A stretch of DNA of 64,000 nucleotides from Streptomyces rhizoryzae. Lineage in GTDB: Bacteria; Actinomycetota; Actinomycetes; Streptomycetales; Streptomycetaceae. Numbering within the stretch: the first letter of the stretch is position 1; the number at the start of each line of letters is the position of its first letter. The translations under genes were made by a program, and so were the position numbers. Positions 43,720 to 52,473 of the stretch are shown here, piece after piece. The notes beneath the pieces are model-generated. The model saw nothing but the letters and a program-made list of their open reading frames with translations, did no database searches and was not told where the DNA came from. The stretch lies in the NCBI RefSeq assembly GCF_023155275.1, contig NZ_JALMUV010000021.1, positions 1 to 64,000 of the forward strand. The letters run 5' to 3'.

Positions 43720-43749
43720 TAACTACCGTTAAGTAACCCTTACTGGCAA
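43720..43749 (-). promoter_or_regulatory. Acyl-CoA dehydrogenase promoter with palindromic operator
   Basis: On the minus strand TTGCCA (43749-43744) and TAGTTA (43725-43720) are 18 bp apart. Almost the whole spacer contains the perfect palindrome AGTAACCCTTACT (43732-43744; 5-bp arms, 3-bp centre). A repressor bound there would block RNA polymerase. Confidence 0.55.
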
Positions 43750-43893
43750 GGGATTCTAGGGCCGATGGCGGACCGCGGATAGGTGAGGTTCCCGACAGTC
43801 CCCCCAAGGGGTGTCCGCGGACGGGAGGGGCGCGTTCCGTGCCCGACTATGCTCGGTCAGCACCGTTTTCCCGGAGAACGTCTGGAGCCCCGC

Positions 43894-45261
43894 ATGGCCC
43901 TCAAGATCACCGTGATCGGCACCGGCTACCTCGGTGCCACCCACGCCGCCGCGATGGCGGAGCTGGGTTTCGAGGTGCTGGGCCTGGACGTCGCGCCGGA
44001 GAAGATCGAGATGCTCCGGCGGGGCGAGGTCCCGATGTACGAGCCCGGTCTGGAGGAGCTGCTGCGCCGCCACGTCGCCGGGATCGAGGGCTCCAGCGGG
44101 CGGCTGCGGTTCACCACCTCCTACGCCGAGGCCGGCGCGTTCGGCGACATCCACTTCATCTGCGTGAACACCCCGCAGAAGCACGGCGAGTACGCCTGCG
44201 ACATGTCCTACGTCGAGGCCGCCTTCGACTCCCTCGCCCCGCACCTGGCCCGGCCTGCGCTGGTGGTCGGCAAGTCCACGGTGCCGGTGGGCAGCGCGGC
44301 CCGGCTCGCCGGGCGGCTGGCCGCCGCCGCACCGGCCGGCGCCGACGTCGAGCTGGCCTGGAACCCGGAGTTCCTGCGCGAGGGCTACGCCGTCAAGGAC
44401 ACCCTGCACCCCGACCGGATCGTGGTCGGCACCGCCGGGCCCGAGCACCTGCCCGAGGGCAGCGGCGGGCGGGCCGAGGCGCTGCTGCGCGAGGTGTACG
44501 CCACGCCGATCGCCGAGGGCTCGCCGTTCGTCGTCATGGACTTCCCCACCGCCGAGCTGGTCAAGACCTCCGCCAACTCCTTCCTCGCCACCAAGATCTC
44601 GTTCATCAACGCCATGGCCGAGGTCTGCGAGGCGGCCGGCGGCGACGTGGTCAAGCTCGCCGAGGCGATCGGCTACGACGAGCGGATCGGCAGCAAGTTC
44701 CTGCGGGCCGGCATCGGCTTCGGCGGCGGCTGCCTGCCCAAGGACATCCGCGCCTTCATGGCCCGGGCCGGCGAACTGGGCGCCGACCAGGCCCTGACCT
44801 TCCTCCGCGAGGTCGACTCGATCAACATGCGGCGCCGCGCCCACATGGTCGAGATGGCCCGCGAGGCGGTCGGCGGCAGCTTCCTCGGCAAGCGGGTCGC
44901 GGTCCTCGGCGCGACCTTCAAGCCGGACTCCGACGACGTCCGCGACTCCCCCGCACTCAACGTCGCCGGCCAGATCCACCTCCAGGGCGGCCAGGTCACC
45001 GTCTACGACCCCAAGGGCATGGCCAACGCCGCGCGGGTCTTCCCGACCCTGGGTTACGCCGAGAACGCGCTGGAGGCGGTGCGCGGTGCGCACGTCGTCC
45101 TGCACCTGACCGAGTGGCGCGAGTTCCGCGAGCTGGACCCGGCGGCGCTGGCCGAGGTGGCCGGCGAGCGGAGCGTCCTGGACGGGCGCAACGCGCTCGA
45201 TCCGGAACTGTGGCGCAAGGCGGGGTGGACGTACCGGGCGCTGGGGCGGCCCTCCGCGTAG
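43894..45261 (+). CDS. UDP-glucose 6-dehydrogenase family protein
   Basis: This 455-residue protein oxidises UDP-glucose (or a related UDP-sugar) to the uronic acid with two NAD. It has the N-terminal Rossmann motif VIGTGYLGATHAAAMAELGF, the TVPVGS and NPEFLREGYAVKD segments, catalytic Cys280 in GFGGGCLPKD, and the C-terminal domain beginning KRVAVLGATFKPDSDDVRDS. GGAGCC precedes the ATG. It supplies acidic sugars for envelope polymers, in keeping with the nearby LCP and glycosyltransferase genes. It is divergent from the acyl-CoA dehydrogenase gene. Confidence 0.95.
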   Translation: MALKITVIGTGYLGATHAAAMAELGFEVLGLDVAPEKIEMLRRGEVPMYEPGLEELLRRHVAGIEGSSGRLRFTTSYAEAGAFGDIHFICVNTPQKHGEYACDMSYVEAAFDSLAPHLARPALVVGKSTVPVGSAARLAGRLAAAAPAGADVELAWNPEFLREGYAVKDTLHPDRIVVGTAGPEHLPEGSGGRAEALLREVYATPIAEGSPFVVMDFPTAELVKTSANSFLATKISFINAMAEVCEAAGGDVVKLAEAIGYDERIGSKFLRAGIGFGGGCLPKDIRAFMARAGELGADQALTFLREVDSINMRRRAHMVEMAREAVGGSFLGKRVAVLGATFKPDSDDVRDSPALNVAGQIHLQGGQVTVYDPKGMANAARVFPTLGYAENALEAVRGAHVVLHLTEWREFRELDPAALAEVAGERSVLDGRNALDPELWRKAGWTYRALGRPSA

Positions 45262-45466
45262 GGGTTCGCCGCCCGCGTGGTCGGCTTTCCCCCCGTGCGG
45301 GGTCTTTCGTGTGCGCCTGCGGCGCGTTGCTTTTCCGCTGCGCGGGGCTATCGGGTGCCCCTCCCGTTGTGGGTAGGGATGCGGTGGGTGGGGGTACGCG
45401 TGGGAGGGATGGTGCGGGTGGGACTGGGGCCCGTGCCGGTTCGTGCCGTGCAACGGAGGTAATGCC

Positions 45467-45847
45467 ATGAGCTCGATCAGCCTCGGAGTCGTCGCCGTGG
45501 ACTGTCCCGACCCGCGGGCGCTGGCCCGGTTCTACGCCGAGATGCTCGGCTGGGAGGTCGTCGACGACGGCCGGGCCGACTGGGTGGAGGTCACCGGCCC
45601 CGGCGGGCGGACGCTCGCCTTCCAGCAGGTCGAGGACTACCGCCCGCCGCAGTGGCCGGGCCAGGAGACGCCGCAGCAGCTGCACCTCGACTTCGACGTC
45701 CCGCGCGAGAGCCTCGACGAGGCCGAGCGGAAGGTCGTCGCGCTGGGTGCCCGGCCCGTCCAGCACGACGAGGGGAAGCGGGACTTCCGGGTCTATCTGG
45801 ACCCGGCCGGGCACCCGTTCTGCCTGTGCTTCCCCAAGGAGCGCTGA
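45467..45847 (+). CDS. VOC (glyoxalase-like) family protein
   Basis: This 126-residue protein is a single vicinal-oxygen-chelate module of two beta-alpha-beta-beta-beta units (start LGVVAVDCPDPRALARFYAE, end RVYLDPAGHPFCLC). Possible metal residues are His and Glu in QLHLDFDV and FRVYLD, but the usual first His is replaced. Many such proteins act in antibiotic or aldehyde detoxification; no substrate is indicated. GGAGGT is ideally placed before the ATG. It is convergent with the dipeptidase gene, with a 4-bp gap. Confidence 0.88.
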   Translation: MSSISLGVVAVDCPDPRALARFYAEMLGWEVVDDGRADWVEVTGPGGRTLAFQQVEDYRPPQWPGQETPQQLHLDFDVPRESLDEAERKVVALGARPVQHDEGKRDFRVYLDPAGHPFCLCFPKER

Positions 45848-45851
45848 GCCC

Positions 45852-47039
45852 TCAGCCGGCCGGCTCCGCGAGCACGGCGTTCGAGGGGCCGCGGCGGGCC
45901 TGCTCGTCGCGGGCCACGTCCTCCGCCGCGCGGAGCACCCGGACCGCGTTCTGCCAGGTCAGCTTGGCCAGGTCGGCGTGGGACCACTTGCGGTCGAGGA
46001 GCTCGGCGATCAGCACCGGGTAGCTGGCGACGTCGGACAGGTCCGCGGGCGTGAAGGCGGTGCCGTCGAAGTCGCCGCCGATGCCGAGGTGGTCGATACC
46101 GGCCACCTCGCGCATGTGGTCGAGGTGGTCGGCGACGGTGGCGGCGGTGGCGACCGGCCGCGGGTTCGCCGCCTCGAACGCGCGCTGGACCGCCATGCCC
46201 CGCTCGGTGGTGTCGAGGTGGTGCAGGCCGTGGGCGCGCATGTTCGCGTCGGCGCGCAGCGTCCACTCGCCCGCCGCGGGCAGCACGAACTTCGGGACGA
46301 AGGTGGCCATCGCGACCCCGCCGTTGGCGGGCAGGCGTTCCAGCACGTCGTCGGGGATGTTGCGCGGGTGGTCGCAGACCGCGCGGGCCGAGGAGTGCGA
46401 GAAGACCACCGGCGCGGTGGTGACGCGCAGCGCGTCCCGCATGGTGTCCGGGGAGACGTGCGAGAGGTCGACGAGCATCCCCAGGCGGTTCATCTCGCGC
46501 ACGACCTCCTCCCCGAAGGGCGCGAGGCCGTGATGGCGGGGCTCGTCGGTCGCCGAGTCCGCCCAGTCGTTGTTGTCGTTGTGGGTGAGCGTCAGGTAGC
46601 GGACGCCCAGGGCGTGGAAGGCCCGCAGGGTGGCCAGCGAGTTGTTGATCGAGTGGCCGCCCTCGGCGCCCATGAGGGAGGCGATGCGGCCCTCGGCGCG
46701 GGCGGCCTCCATGTCGTCGGCGGTGGCCGCCAGGCGCAGGTCGGCCGCGTACCGGGCGGCCAACTGCCGTACCGCGTCGATCTGTTCCAGGGTCGCGCTG
46801 ACGGCGTGGTCGCCGCTGTAGTCGGAGCGTACGTACACCGACCAGAACTGCGCGCCGACGCCGCCGGCGCGCAGCCGGGGGATGTCGGTGTGCAGGTGGG
46901 CGCTCTGGTCGGTGGCGACGTCGCGCCGGTCGAGGTCGTAGCGGACCTGCTCGCGCAGGGCCCAGGGGAGGTCGTTGTGGCCGTCGACGACCGGCCAGGC
47001 GGCGAGGAGTTCCCGGGCGGCGTCCGCGGCGGCGGTCAC
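45852..47039 (-). CDS. Membrane dipeptidase family (renal dipeptidase-like, M19)
   Basis: This 395-residue zinc enzyme hydrolyses dipeptides. The M19 motifs are present: VVDGHNDLPWALR (first two zinc ligands, about residues 16-28), LMGAEGGHSI with the bridging Glu, LVDLSHVSPDTMRDAL, PVVFSHSSARAVCDHPRN, and HLGIGGDFDG near 330. No signal peptide is visible, so it is likely cytosolic despite the family name. The GTG start overlaps the purE stop by four bases, making it the third gene of a purK-purE operon. Confidence 0.93.
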   Translation of the reverse strand: MTAAADAARELLAAWPVVDGHNDLPWALREQVRYDLDRRDVATDQSAHLHTDIPRLRAGGVGAQFWSVYVRSDYSGDHAVSATLEQIDAVRQLAARYAADLRLAATADDMEAARAEGRIASLMGAEGGHSINNSLATLRAFHALGVRYLTLTHNDNNDWADSATDEPRHHGLAPFGEEVVREMNRLGMLVDLSHVSPDTMRDALRVTTAPVVFSHSSARAVCDHPRNIPDDVLERLPANGGVAMATFVPKFVLPAAGEWTLRADANMRAHGLHHLDTTERGMAVQRAFEAANPRPVATAATVADHLDHMREVAGIDHLGIGGDFDGTAFTPADLSDVASYPVLIAELLDRKWSHADLAKLTWQNAVRVLRAAEDVARDEQARRGPSNAVLAEPAG

Positions 47040-47572
47040 TTGCCGCCCCCGAAGCCGAAGCCGGCCGCGCCGGCGACCTTGTTGCGCAGCCGCTTGCCCT
47101 TCTCGGTGGCCTGGTCGTTCAGCTCCTGCTGGAACTCCCGCATGCGGGTGAGGAGTTCGGGGTCGTGCGCGGCGAGCATCCGGGCGGCGAGCAGGCCGGC
47201 GTTGCGGGCGCCGCCGACCGAGACGGTGGCGACCGGGACGCCGGCGGGCATCTGGACGATGGACAGCAGGGAGTCCATCCCGTCGAGGTACTTCAGGGGG
47301 ACGGGGACGCCGATGACCGGCAGGGGGGTGACGGAGGCGAGCATGCCCGGCAGGTGGGCGGCTCCCCCGGCGCCGGCGATGATCGCCTTCAGGCCGCGGC
47401 CGGCCGCCTGCTCGCCGTACGCGATCATCTCGTGCGGCATGCGGTGGGCCGAGACCACGTCGACCTCGTAGCCGATCTCGAACTCGTCCAGGGCCTGGGC
47501 GGCGGCCTCCATGACGGGCCAGTCGGAGTCGGAGCCCATGACGATGCCGACCAGGGGGGAGCTCGCAGTCAT
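47036..47572 (-). CDS. purE: N5-carboxyaminoimidazole ribonucleotide mutase
   Basis: This 178-residue enzyme shifts the carboxyl group of N5-CAIR to give CAIR in purine synthesis. The active-site motifs VGIVMGSDSDWPVMEAA, VSAHRMPHEMIAYG and GAGGAAHLPGMLAS are all present. The C-terminal 20 residues are Gly/Lys-rich (FGFGGGK). The gene overlaps purK upstream (ATGA) and the dipeptidase downstream (GTGA). Confidence 0.97.
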   Translation of the reverse strand: MTASSPLVGIVMGSDSDWPVMEAAAQALDEFEIGYEVDVVSAHRMPHEMIAYGEQAAGRGLKAIIAGAGGAAHLPGMLASVTPLPVIGVPVPLKYLDGMDSLLSIVQMPAGVPVATVSVGGARNAGLLAARMLAAHDPELLTRMREFQQELNDQATEKGKRLRNKVAGAAGFGFGGGK

Positions 47573-48762
47573 TCGGTGATCGTTCCTCGCAGGTAGCCGG
47601 CGGCGTGCGCGGCGCGCTCACGCACATCCGCCAGGTCGTCGCCGTAGGTGTTGACGTGCCCGACCTTGCGGCCCGGCTTCACGTCCTTGCCGTACATGTG
47701 AATCTTCAACTGCGGGTCCCGGGCCATGCAATGGAGGTACGCGCTGTACATGTCGGGGTAGTCGCCGCCGAGCACGTTGGCCATCACCGTCCAGCGGGCG
47801 CGCGGGCGGGGGTCGCCGAGCGGGAGGTCGAGGACGGCGCGGACGTGATTGGCGAACTGCGAGGTGATCGCCCCGTCCTGGGTCCAGTGGCCGGAGTTGT
47901 GCGGGCGCATGGCGAGTTCGTTGACGAGGACGGCGGGGGCGCCGCCGGCGTCGCGGACCTCGAACAGCTCGACGGCGAGGTGGCCGACGACGCCCAGTTC
48001 GTCGGCGATGCGCAGGGCGAGCTGCTGGGCGTGGGTGGACAGCGCGTCGGAGATGCCGGGGGCCGGGGCGATCACCGTGTCGCAGACGCCGTCGACCTGG
48101 ACGGACTCCACGACCGGGTAGGCGACGGCCTGGCCGTGCGGGGAGCGGACGACGTTGGCGGCCAGCTCGCGGACGAAGGGGACCTTCTCCTCGGCCAGGA
48201 CGGGCACCCCGGCGCGGAACGGCTCGGCCGCCTCTTCGGAGGATCGTACGACCCAGACGCCCTTGCCGTCGTAGCCGCCGCGGACGGTCTTCAGGACCAC
48301 CGGCACGTCGCCCGGCCACTGCCCCTCGTCGAGGCGCCCGGCGCCGCTCCCGCCGATCTCGGCGGCGAACCGCGCCACGTCGGCGGGGTCGGAGACGATG
48401 CGGTGGCGGGGGCAGGGCACGCCGATGGCGTCCAGCCTGGCCCGCATCACCCCCTTGTCCTGGGCGTGCCGCAGCGCCTCGGGGCCGGGCCGGATGACGA
48501 CGCCGTCCGCCTCCAGGGCGTGCAGGTGCTCCGTGGGCACGTGCTCGTGGTCGAAGGTGACCACGTCGCAGCCGCGGGCGAAGGCGCGCAGGGTGTCCAG
48601 GTCGCGGTAGTCGCCGATGACGACCTCGCTGACCACCTGGGCCGCCGAGTCCTGCGGAGTGTCGCTGAGGAGCTTGAACTTGATGCCGAGGGGGATACCC
48701 GCCTCGTGGGTCATACGGGCGAGCTGACCGCCGCCGACCATGCCGACTACCGGGAACGTCAC
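47569..48762 (-). CDS. purK: N5-carboxyaminoimidazole ribonucleotide synthase
   Basis: This 397-residue ATP-grasp enzyme carboxylates AIR with bicarbonate. It starts (GTG) with FPVVGMVGGGQLARMTHEA and has PVVLKTVRGGYDGKGVWVV, the ATP-binding element, and ELAMRPHNSGHWTQDGA, the metal and product site. It heads the purK-purE-dipeptidase operon. Only a weak ribosome-binding site precedes it, and the divergent chagasin-like gene starts 161 bp away. Confidence 0.96.
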   Translation of the reverse strand: MTFPVVGMVGGGQLARMTHEAGIPLGIKFKLLSDTPQDSAAQVVSEVVIGDYRDLDTLRAFARGCDVVTFDHEHVPTEHLHALEADGVVIRPGPEALRHAQDKGVMRARLDAIGVPCPRHRIVSDPADVARFAAEIGGSGAGRLDEGQWPGDVPVVLKTVRGGYDGKGVWVVRSSEEAAEPFRAGVPVLAEEKVPFVRELAANVVRSPHGQAVAYPVVESVQVDGVCDTVIAPAPGISDALSTHAQQLALRIADELGVVGHLAVELFEVRDAGGAPAVLVNELAMRPHNSGHWTQDGAITSQFANHVRAVLDLPLGDPRPRARWTVMANVLGGDYPDMYSAYLHCMARDPQLKIHMYGKDVKPGRKVGHVNTYGDDLADVRERAAHAAGYLRGTITE

Positions 48763-48923
48763 GCCCCCAGGGTAGCCGCACGGCGGTCGTGCACCCGACC
48801 CCGGCTTGGAGGTTCCTCCGAGAGCGGGCGTTCGACGGAGTCCTCCGAAGGTCCAGATCCGCGGTGAGGTTCCGTACCGGGCGGTGTGCGATCCGGCCGG
48901 TGCGGCGATGAGGGGGAGGCCGC

Positions 48924-49358
48924 ATGGAGAGCGGCGGCATAACGAGGCACTCCCGGGCGCTGGTGACCGCCCTCGCCGTCACCGCCCTGCTGATCGCCCT
49001 GTACTCGGTGGTCAGCCGGCTGTCCGGGCCGGAGGTCTACGGACCGGCGGACACCGAGATCGCGGTCTCCGCCGGGGACCGCTTCACCGTCGAGGTCCCC
49101 GACGACCCCGGCGACGGCTTCCACTGGATCATCGCCGCGCCGCGGCCCGATCCGGCCGTTCTGCGCCCGGACGGCGAGCGGGCCCCGGACGGCAGCCCCG
49201 GCGGGGCGCCGCCGGCCGCCGGCACCCGGTGGCTGGACTTCCGGGCCGGCCGTCCCGGCCGTGCCGACCTGCGGCTGCTGCGCTGCCGGCGGTGCGCGAC
49301 GGGCGCGGCCTACGAGCCGGGCGCGCGGGCCCTCAACTTCCGTGTCACGGTGGGATGA
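48924..49358 (+). CDS. Membrane-anchored chagasin-like (I42 inhibitor fold) protein
   Basis: This 144-residue protein has one membrane helix (about residues 12-30) and an outer domain. In that domain GDRFTVEVPDDPGDGFHWII and RWLDFRAGRPGRADLRLLRC resemble, in order, two of the three loops of the chagasin inhibitor of cysteine peptidases (NPTTGF/W loop and the region before the RPW loop). The third loop is replaced by LRCRRCATGAAYEPG with two Cys. GGGGGAGG precedes the ATG. Function as an inhibitor is inferred from fold resemblance only. Confidence 0.6.
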   Translation: MESGGITRHSRALVTALAVTALLIALYSVVSRLSGPEVYGPADTEIAVSAGDRFTVEVPDDPGDGFHWIIAAPRPDPAVLRPDGERAPDGSPGGAPPAAGTRWLDFRAGRPGRADLRLLRCRRCATGAAYEPGARALNFRVTVG

Positions 49359-49499
49359 CCGGCCGGTCCGCACCGCCCGCCGTAGGCGGTGGCGCACGGC
49401 CGCCGCCCGCGCACGGCGCTTCGGCGGCCGTGGTTAGCATGGGGGCCCACCGGGCCGCCGGCCCGCCCAACCGCCCACGACGGGGAGCTGAACGATCAC

Positions 49500-50009
49500 A
49501 TGAGTGAACGGAGCGCACTGCGGTCGCGGCTGGAGGCGCTCACCCGGGAGATCGTGAAGTTCGGCGCCGTCGGCGGCGCCGGGGTCGTGGTCAACTTCGC
49601 GGTCTTCAACCTCGTCCGGCACCTGACCGAGCTGCCCGTCGTCCGGGCCAGCATCGTGGCGACGGTGGTGGCCACCGGCACCAACTACATCGGCTACCGC
49701 TACTTCGCGTACCGCGACCGCGACAAGCACGGCCGCACCCGCGAGCTGACCCTCTTCCTGCTGTTCAGCATCGCCGGCCTGATCATCGAGAACGGCATCC
49801 TCTACGCGGCGACCTACGGCCTGGGCTGGGACAGCCCACTCCAGAGCAACGTCTTCAAGTTCCTGGGCATCGGCATCGCCACGCTGTTCCGCTTCTGGTC
49901 GTACCGCACCTGGGTCTTCCGGGCGCTGCCGGCCCGGGAGGCGGTGGAGACCGCCGAGGCGTTCCTGGCGGACGGCTCGCGGCTGCCGAGCGGCGCCACC
50001 CGGAAGTAG
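49500..50009 (+). CDS. GtrA family membrane protein
   Basis: This 169-residue protein has four hydrophobic segments and the GtrA hallmarks (FGAVGGAGVVVNFAVFNLVR, then TGTNYIGYRYFAYRDR and FRFWSYRTWVFR). GtrA-like proteins are thought to flip polyprenyl-phosphate-linked sugars across the membrane for cell-wall glycans. The ATG at 49500 has GGGGAGCTG upstream. It lies beside purE/purK in many actinobacteria and is convergent with the histidine kinase gene. Confidence 0.9.
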   Translation: MSERSALRSRLEALTREIVKFGAVGGAGVVVNFAVFNLVRHLTELPVVRASIVATVVATGTNYIGYRYFAYRDRDKHGRTRELTLFLLFSIAGLIIENGILYAATYGLGWDSPLQSNVFKFLGIGIATLFRFWSYRTWVFRALPAREAVETAEAFLADGSRLPSGATRK

Positions 50010-50028
50010 CGCCGCGACGGGCCGCGGC

Positions 50029-51276
50029 TCACTCCTCGGTGGGCTCGCCCTCCCGCGCCAGGAACAGCGCGAAGACCGGCGGGTGCTGCTGGAGCAGCTC
50101 CAGGCGGCCGCCGTCCGCCTCGGCGAGGTCCCGGGCGACGGCGAGGCCGAGGCCGGTGGAGTTGCGGCCGGAGACGGTCCGCTCGAAGACCCGGGAGCCG
50201 AGGTCCGGCGGGACGCCGGGGCCGGCGTCGGTGACCTCCACGACGGCTTGGTTGCCGGTGACGCGGGTGCGCAGCGCGACCGTGCCGGCACCGTGCATCA
50301 GGGAGTTCTCGATCAGGGTGGCCAGGACCTGGGCGACCGCGCCGGGCGTACCGACGGCGCGCAGCCCCTTCTTGCCGGAGCGGACGATGGCCCGCCCGGC
50401 GCTGCGGTAGGCCGGCCGCCACTCCTCGATCTGCTGCTTGACGACCTCGTCGAGGTCGAAGGCGACCGCGGAGCCGGTGCGCGGGTCCCGGGAGTTGGTG
50501 AGCAGCCGCTGCACCACGTCCGTCAGCCGCTCCACCTGGGCCAGCGCGATGGTGGCCTCCTCCTTGACGGTGTCCGGGTCGTCGGTGAGGGTGATCTCCT
50601 CCAGGCGCATGGACAGCGCGGTCAGCGGGGTGCGCAGCTGGTGGGAGGCGTCGGCGGCGAGCCGGCGCTCGGCGGTGAGCATCCGCGCGATCCGCTCGGC
50701 GCTGGCGTCGAGGACGTCGGCGACCCGGTCCAGCTCCTGGACGCCGTAGCGGCGGTGGCGGGGCCGGGGGTCGCCGGAGCCGAGCCGTTCGGCGGTCTCG
50801 GCGAGGTCGGTGAGCGGGGCGGTGAGGCGGCGGGCCTGCCGGACGGCGAGCACCACGGCCGCCAGGATGGCCAGCAGGGCGACGGCCAGGATCACCAGCA
50901 GGGTGCGGCCGATCTCGGCGCTGACCGTGGAGCGGGACTCCTGGACGGTGACCGACTCGCCGCGGTCCCCCTGCACCCGGGACTCGATCACGTCGCCGGC
51001 CGGCCGCTTGCCGATCTCGATCCGGGGCTTGCCGGGGACCTTGATCACGGCGTAGCGGTGGGCGGTGATCTGCTCGGAGAGGATGTCCGGGGTGATCTTC
51101 TCGCCGCTGCCCAGCCTGCTCTCCACTATCCCGACCAGCCGGACCGCCTCGGACGCCACGCTCTCCTGCGCCCCGGCCTGGATCGTGCGGGTCTCGACGA
51201 TCACCAGGGAGACGCCGAAGACGGCGATGACGACGAGCACCACGGCGAGCGTGGAGTTGATCAGGCGGCGGCGCAC
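50029..51276 (-). CDS. Sensor histidine kinase
   Basis: This 415-residue protein has two membrane helices (about 8-28 and 124-146) enclosing an extracytoplasmic sensor of about 95 residues. A HAMP domain follows, then the phosphoacceptor helix with His212 in ADASHQLRTPLTAL and a HATPase domain with IENSLMHG (N box), VTDAGPGVPPDL (G1) and STGLGLAVARDLAEADGG (G2). It pairs with the response regulator upstream, with a 6-bp gap. The signal is unknown. Confidence 0.94.
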   Translation of the reverse strand: MRRRLINSTLAVVLVVIAVFGVSLVIVETRTIQAGAQESVASEAVRLVGIVESRLGSGEKITPDILSEQITAHRYAVIKVPGKPRIEIGKRPAGDVIESRVQGDRGESVTVQESRSTVSAEIGRTLLVILAVALLAILAAVVLAVRQARRLTAPLTDLAETAERLGSGDPRPRHRRYGVQELDRVADVLDASAERIARMLTAERRLAADASHQLRTPLTALSMRLEEITLTDDPDTVKEEATIALAQVERLTDVVQRLLTNSRDPRTGSAVAFDLDEVVKQQIEEWRPAYRSAGRAIVRSGKKGLRAVGTPGAVAQVLATLIENSLMHGAGTVALRTRVTGNQAVVEVTDAGPGVPPDLGSRVFERTVSGRNSTGLGLAVARDLAEADGGRLELLQQHPPVFALFLAREGEPTEE

Positions 51277-51282
51277 GGGCCC

Positions 51283-51963
51283 CTAGCTCTTTTCGAAGCG
51301 GAAGCCGACGCCGCGGACGGTGGCGATGTAGCGCGGGTTGGCGGCGTCGTCCCCGAGCTTCTTGCGCAGCCACGAGATGTGCATGTCCAGCGTCTTGGTG
51401 GACGACCACCAGGTGGTGTCCCAGACCTCGCGCATCAGCTGGTCGCGGGTGACGACCCGGCCGGCGTCCCGCACCAGGACCCGCAGCAGGTCGAACTCCT
51501 TCGCGGTGAGCTGGAGTTCCTCGTCGCCCATCCAGGCGCGGTGCGACTCGACGTCGATCCGGACGCCGTGCGTGGCGGGCGGCTGCTGGGGCTCGGCGGT
51601 GGAGCCGCGGCGCAGCAGGGCCCGGACCCGGGCGAGCAGCTCGGCGAGGCGGAACGGCTTGGTGACGTAGTCGTCGGCGCCGGCGTCCAGGCCCACGACG
51701 GTGTCCACCTCGTCGGCGCGGGCGGTCAGCACCAGGATGGGGAAGGAGTGGCCTTCGTTGCGCAGCCGGCGGCAGACCTCCAGTCCGTCCATCCCGGGCA
51801 GGCCCAGATCCAGCACCACGAGGTCGATATTGCCCTGGAGACCGGCATCGAGCGCCGTCGGGCCGTCCTCACGCACCTCGACGTCGTAACCCTCGCGGCG
51901 CAGGGCGCGGGCGAGCGGCTCCGAGATGGACGCGTCATCCTCGGCGAGCAGTACACGGGTCAT
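51283..51963 (-). CDS. OmpR-family response regulator
   Basis: This 226-residue protein has a receiver domain with acidic pair D9/D10, phosphoacceptor Asp52 in VVLDLGLPGMDG and Lys102 in DDYVTKPF. A winged-helix DNA-binding domain follows (ELQLTAKEFDLLRVLVRDAG, DMHISWLRKKLG, TVRGVGFRFE). It is first in the operon with the kinase. The upstream 510-bp region is shared with the divergent peptide transporter gene, a plausible target. Confidence 0.95.
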   Translation of the reverse strand: MTRVLLAEDDASISEPLARALRREGYDVEVREDGPTALDAGLQGNIDLVVLDLGLPGMDGLEVCRRLRNEGHSFPILVLTARADEVDTVVGLDAGADDYVTKPFRLAELLARVRALLRRGSTAEPQQPPATHGVRIDVESHRAWMGDEELQLTAKEFDLLRVLVRDAGRVVTRDQLMREVWDTTWWSSTKTLDMHISWLRKKLGDDAANPRYIATVRGVGFRFEKS

Positions 51964-52473
51964 GCGCCGATGGTAGTCCGATGTACCGACAGCGAGGGGC
52001 GGACCAGCACGGATGGGCGACAGCGGGCCGCTTCGCGCGCCCCGCTCGCGCGCCCGGGACGCGGGCGCGCGGGTGCGGACGTGGTCGCACGGACCGGACC
52101 GAGTGGTTCCGCACGTGAGTGTGAGCGTTCTCTCACCACTCCCAACGGCGCGCCGAGCGGACGTATGGTGGCCGGAACGTCCAACGCACAACCACTGGGA
52201 CCCATGGCGCGGAACCGCCGTCATGGCCCTTGTTGTGTGCGGGGCCGGCACACCCGGTCCCTTGCACAGTGAAAGACCTGTCGACCGGGTCCGCCGGCCG
52301 CGCCGTCGCGGCACGGGGGCGTGGATCCCGGTGTTCGGCCTCCCGTCGGCCTCCCTGTGGGGGGACCGAACCTCCCGGACGTGAGGGCGGGCAGGGCGGC
52401 GCCGGTGCCGGTCATCCCCCACCCGGGCGCTTACCGAGTCCCTCGGACGCGTCCCGAGAAGCAAGGAACCACC
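51964..52473. other. 510-bp divergent region between response regulator and transporter
   Basis: It holds a moderately A/T-richer stretch near 52110-52240 (for example GTGAGTGTGAGCGTTCTCTC, with an inverted GAGTG/GAGAG character) that could contain promoters. It ends in AAGGAA ahead of the transporter ATG. No gene or structured RNA is evident. Confidence 0.35.
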
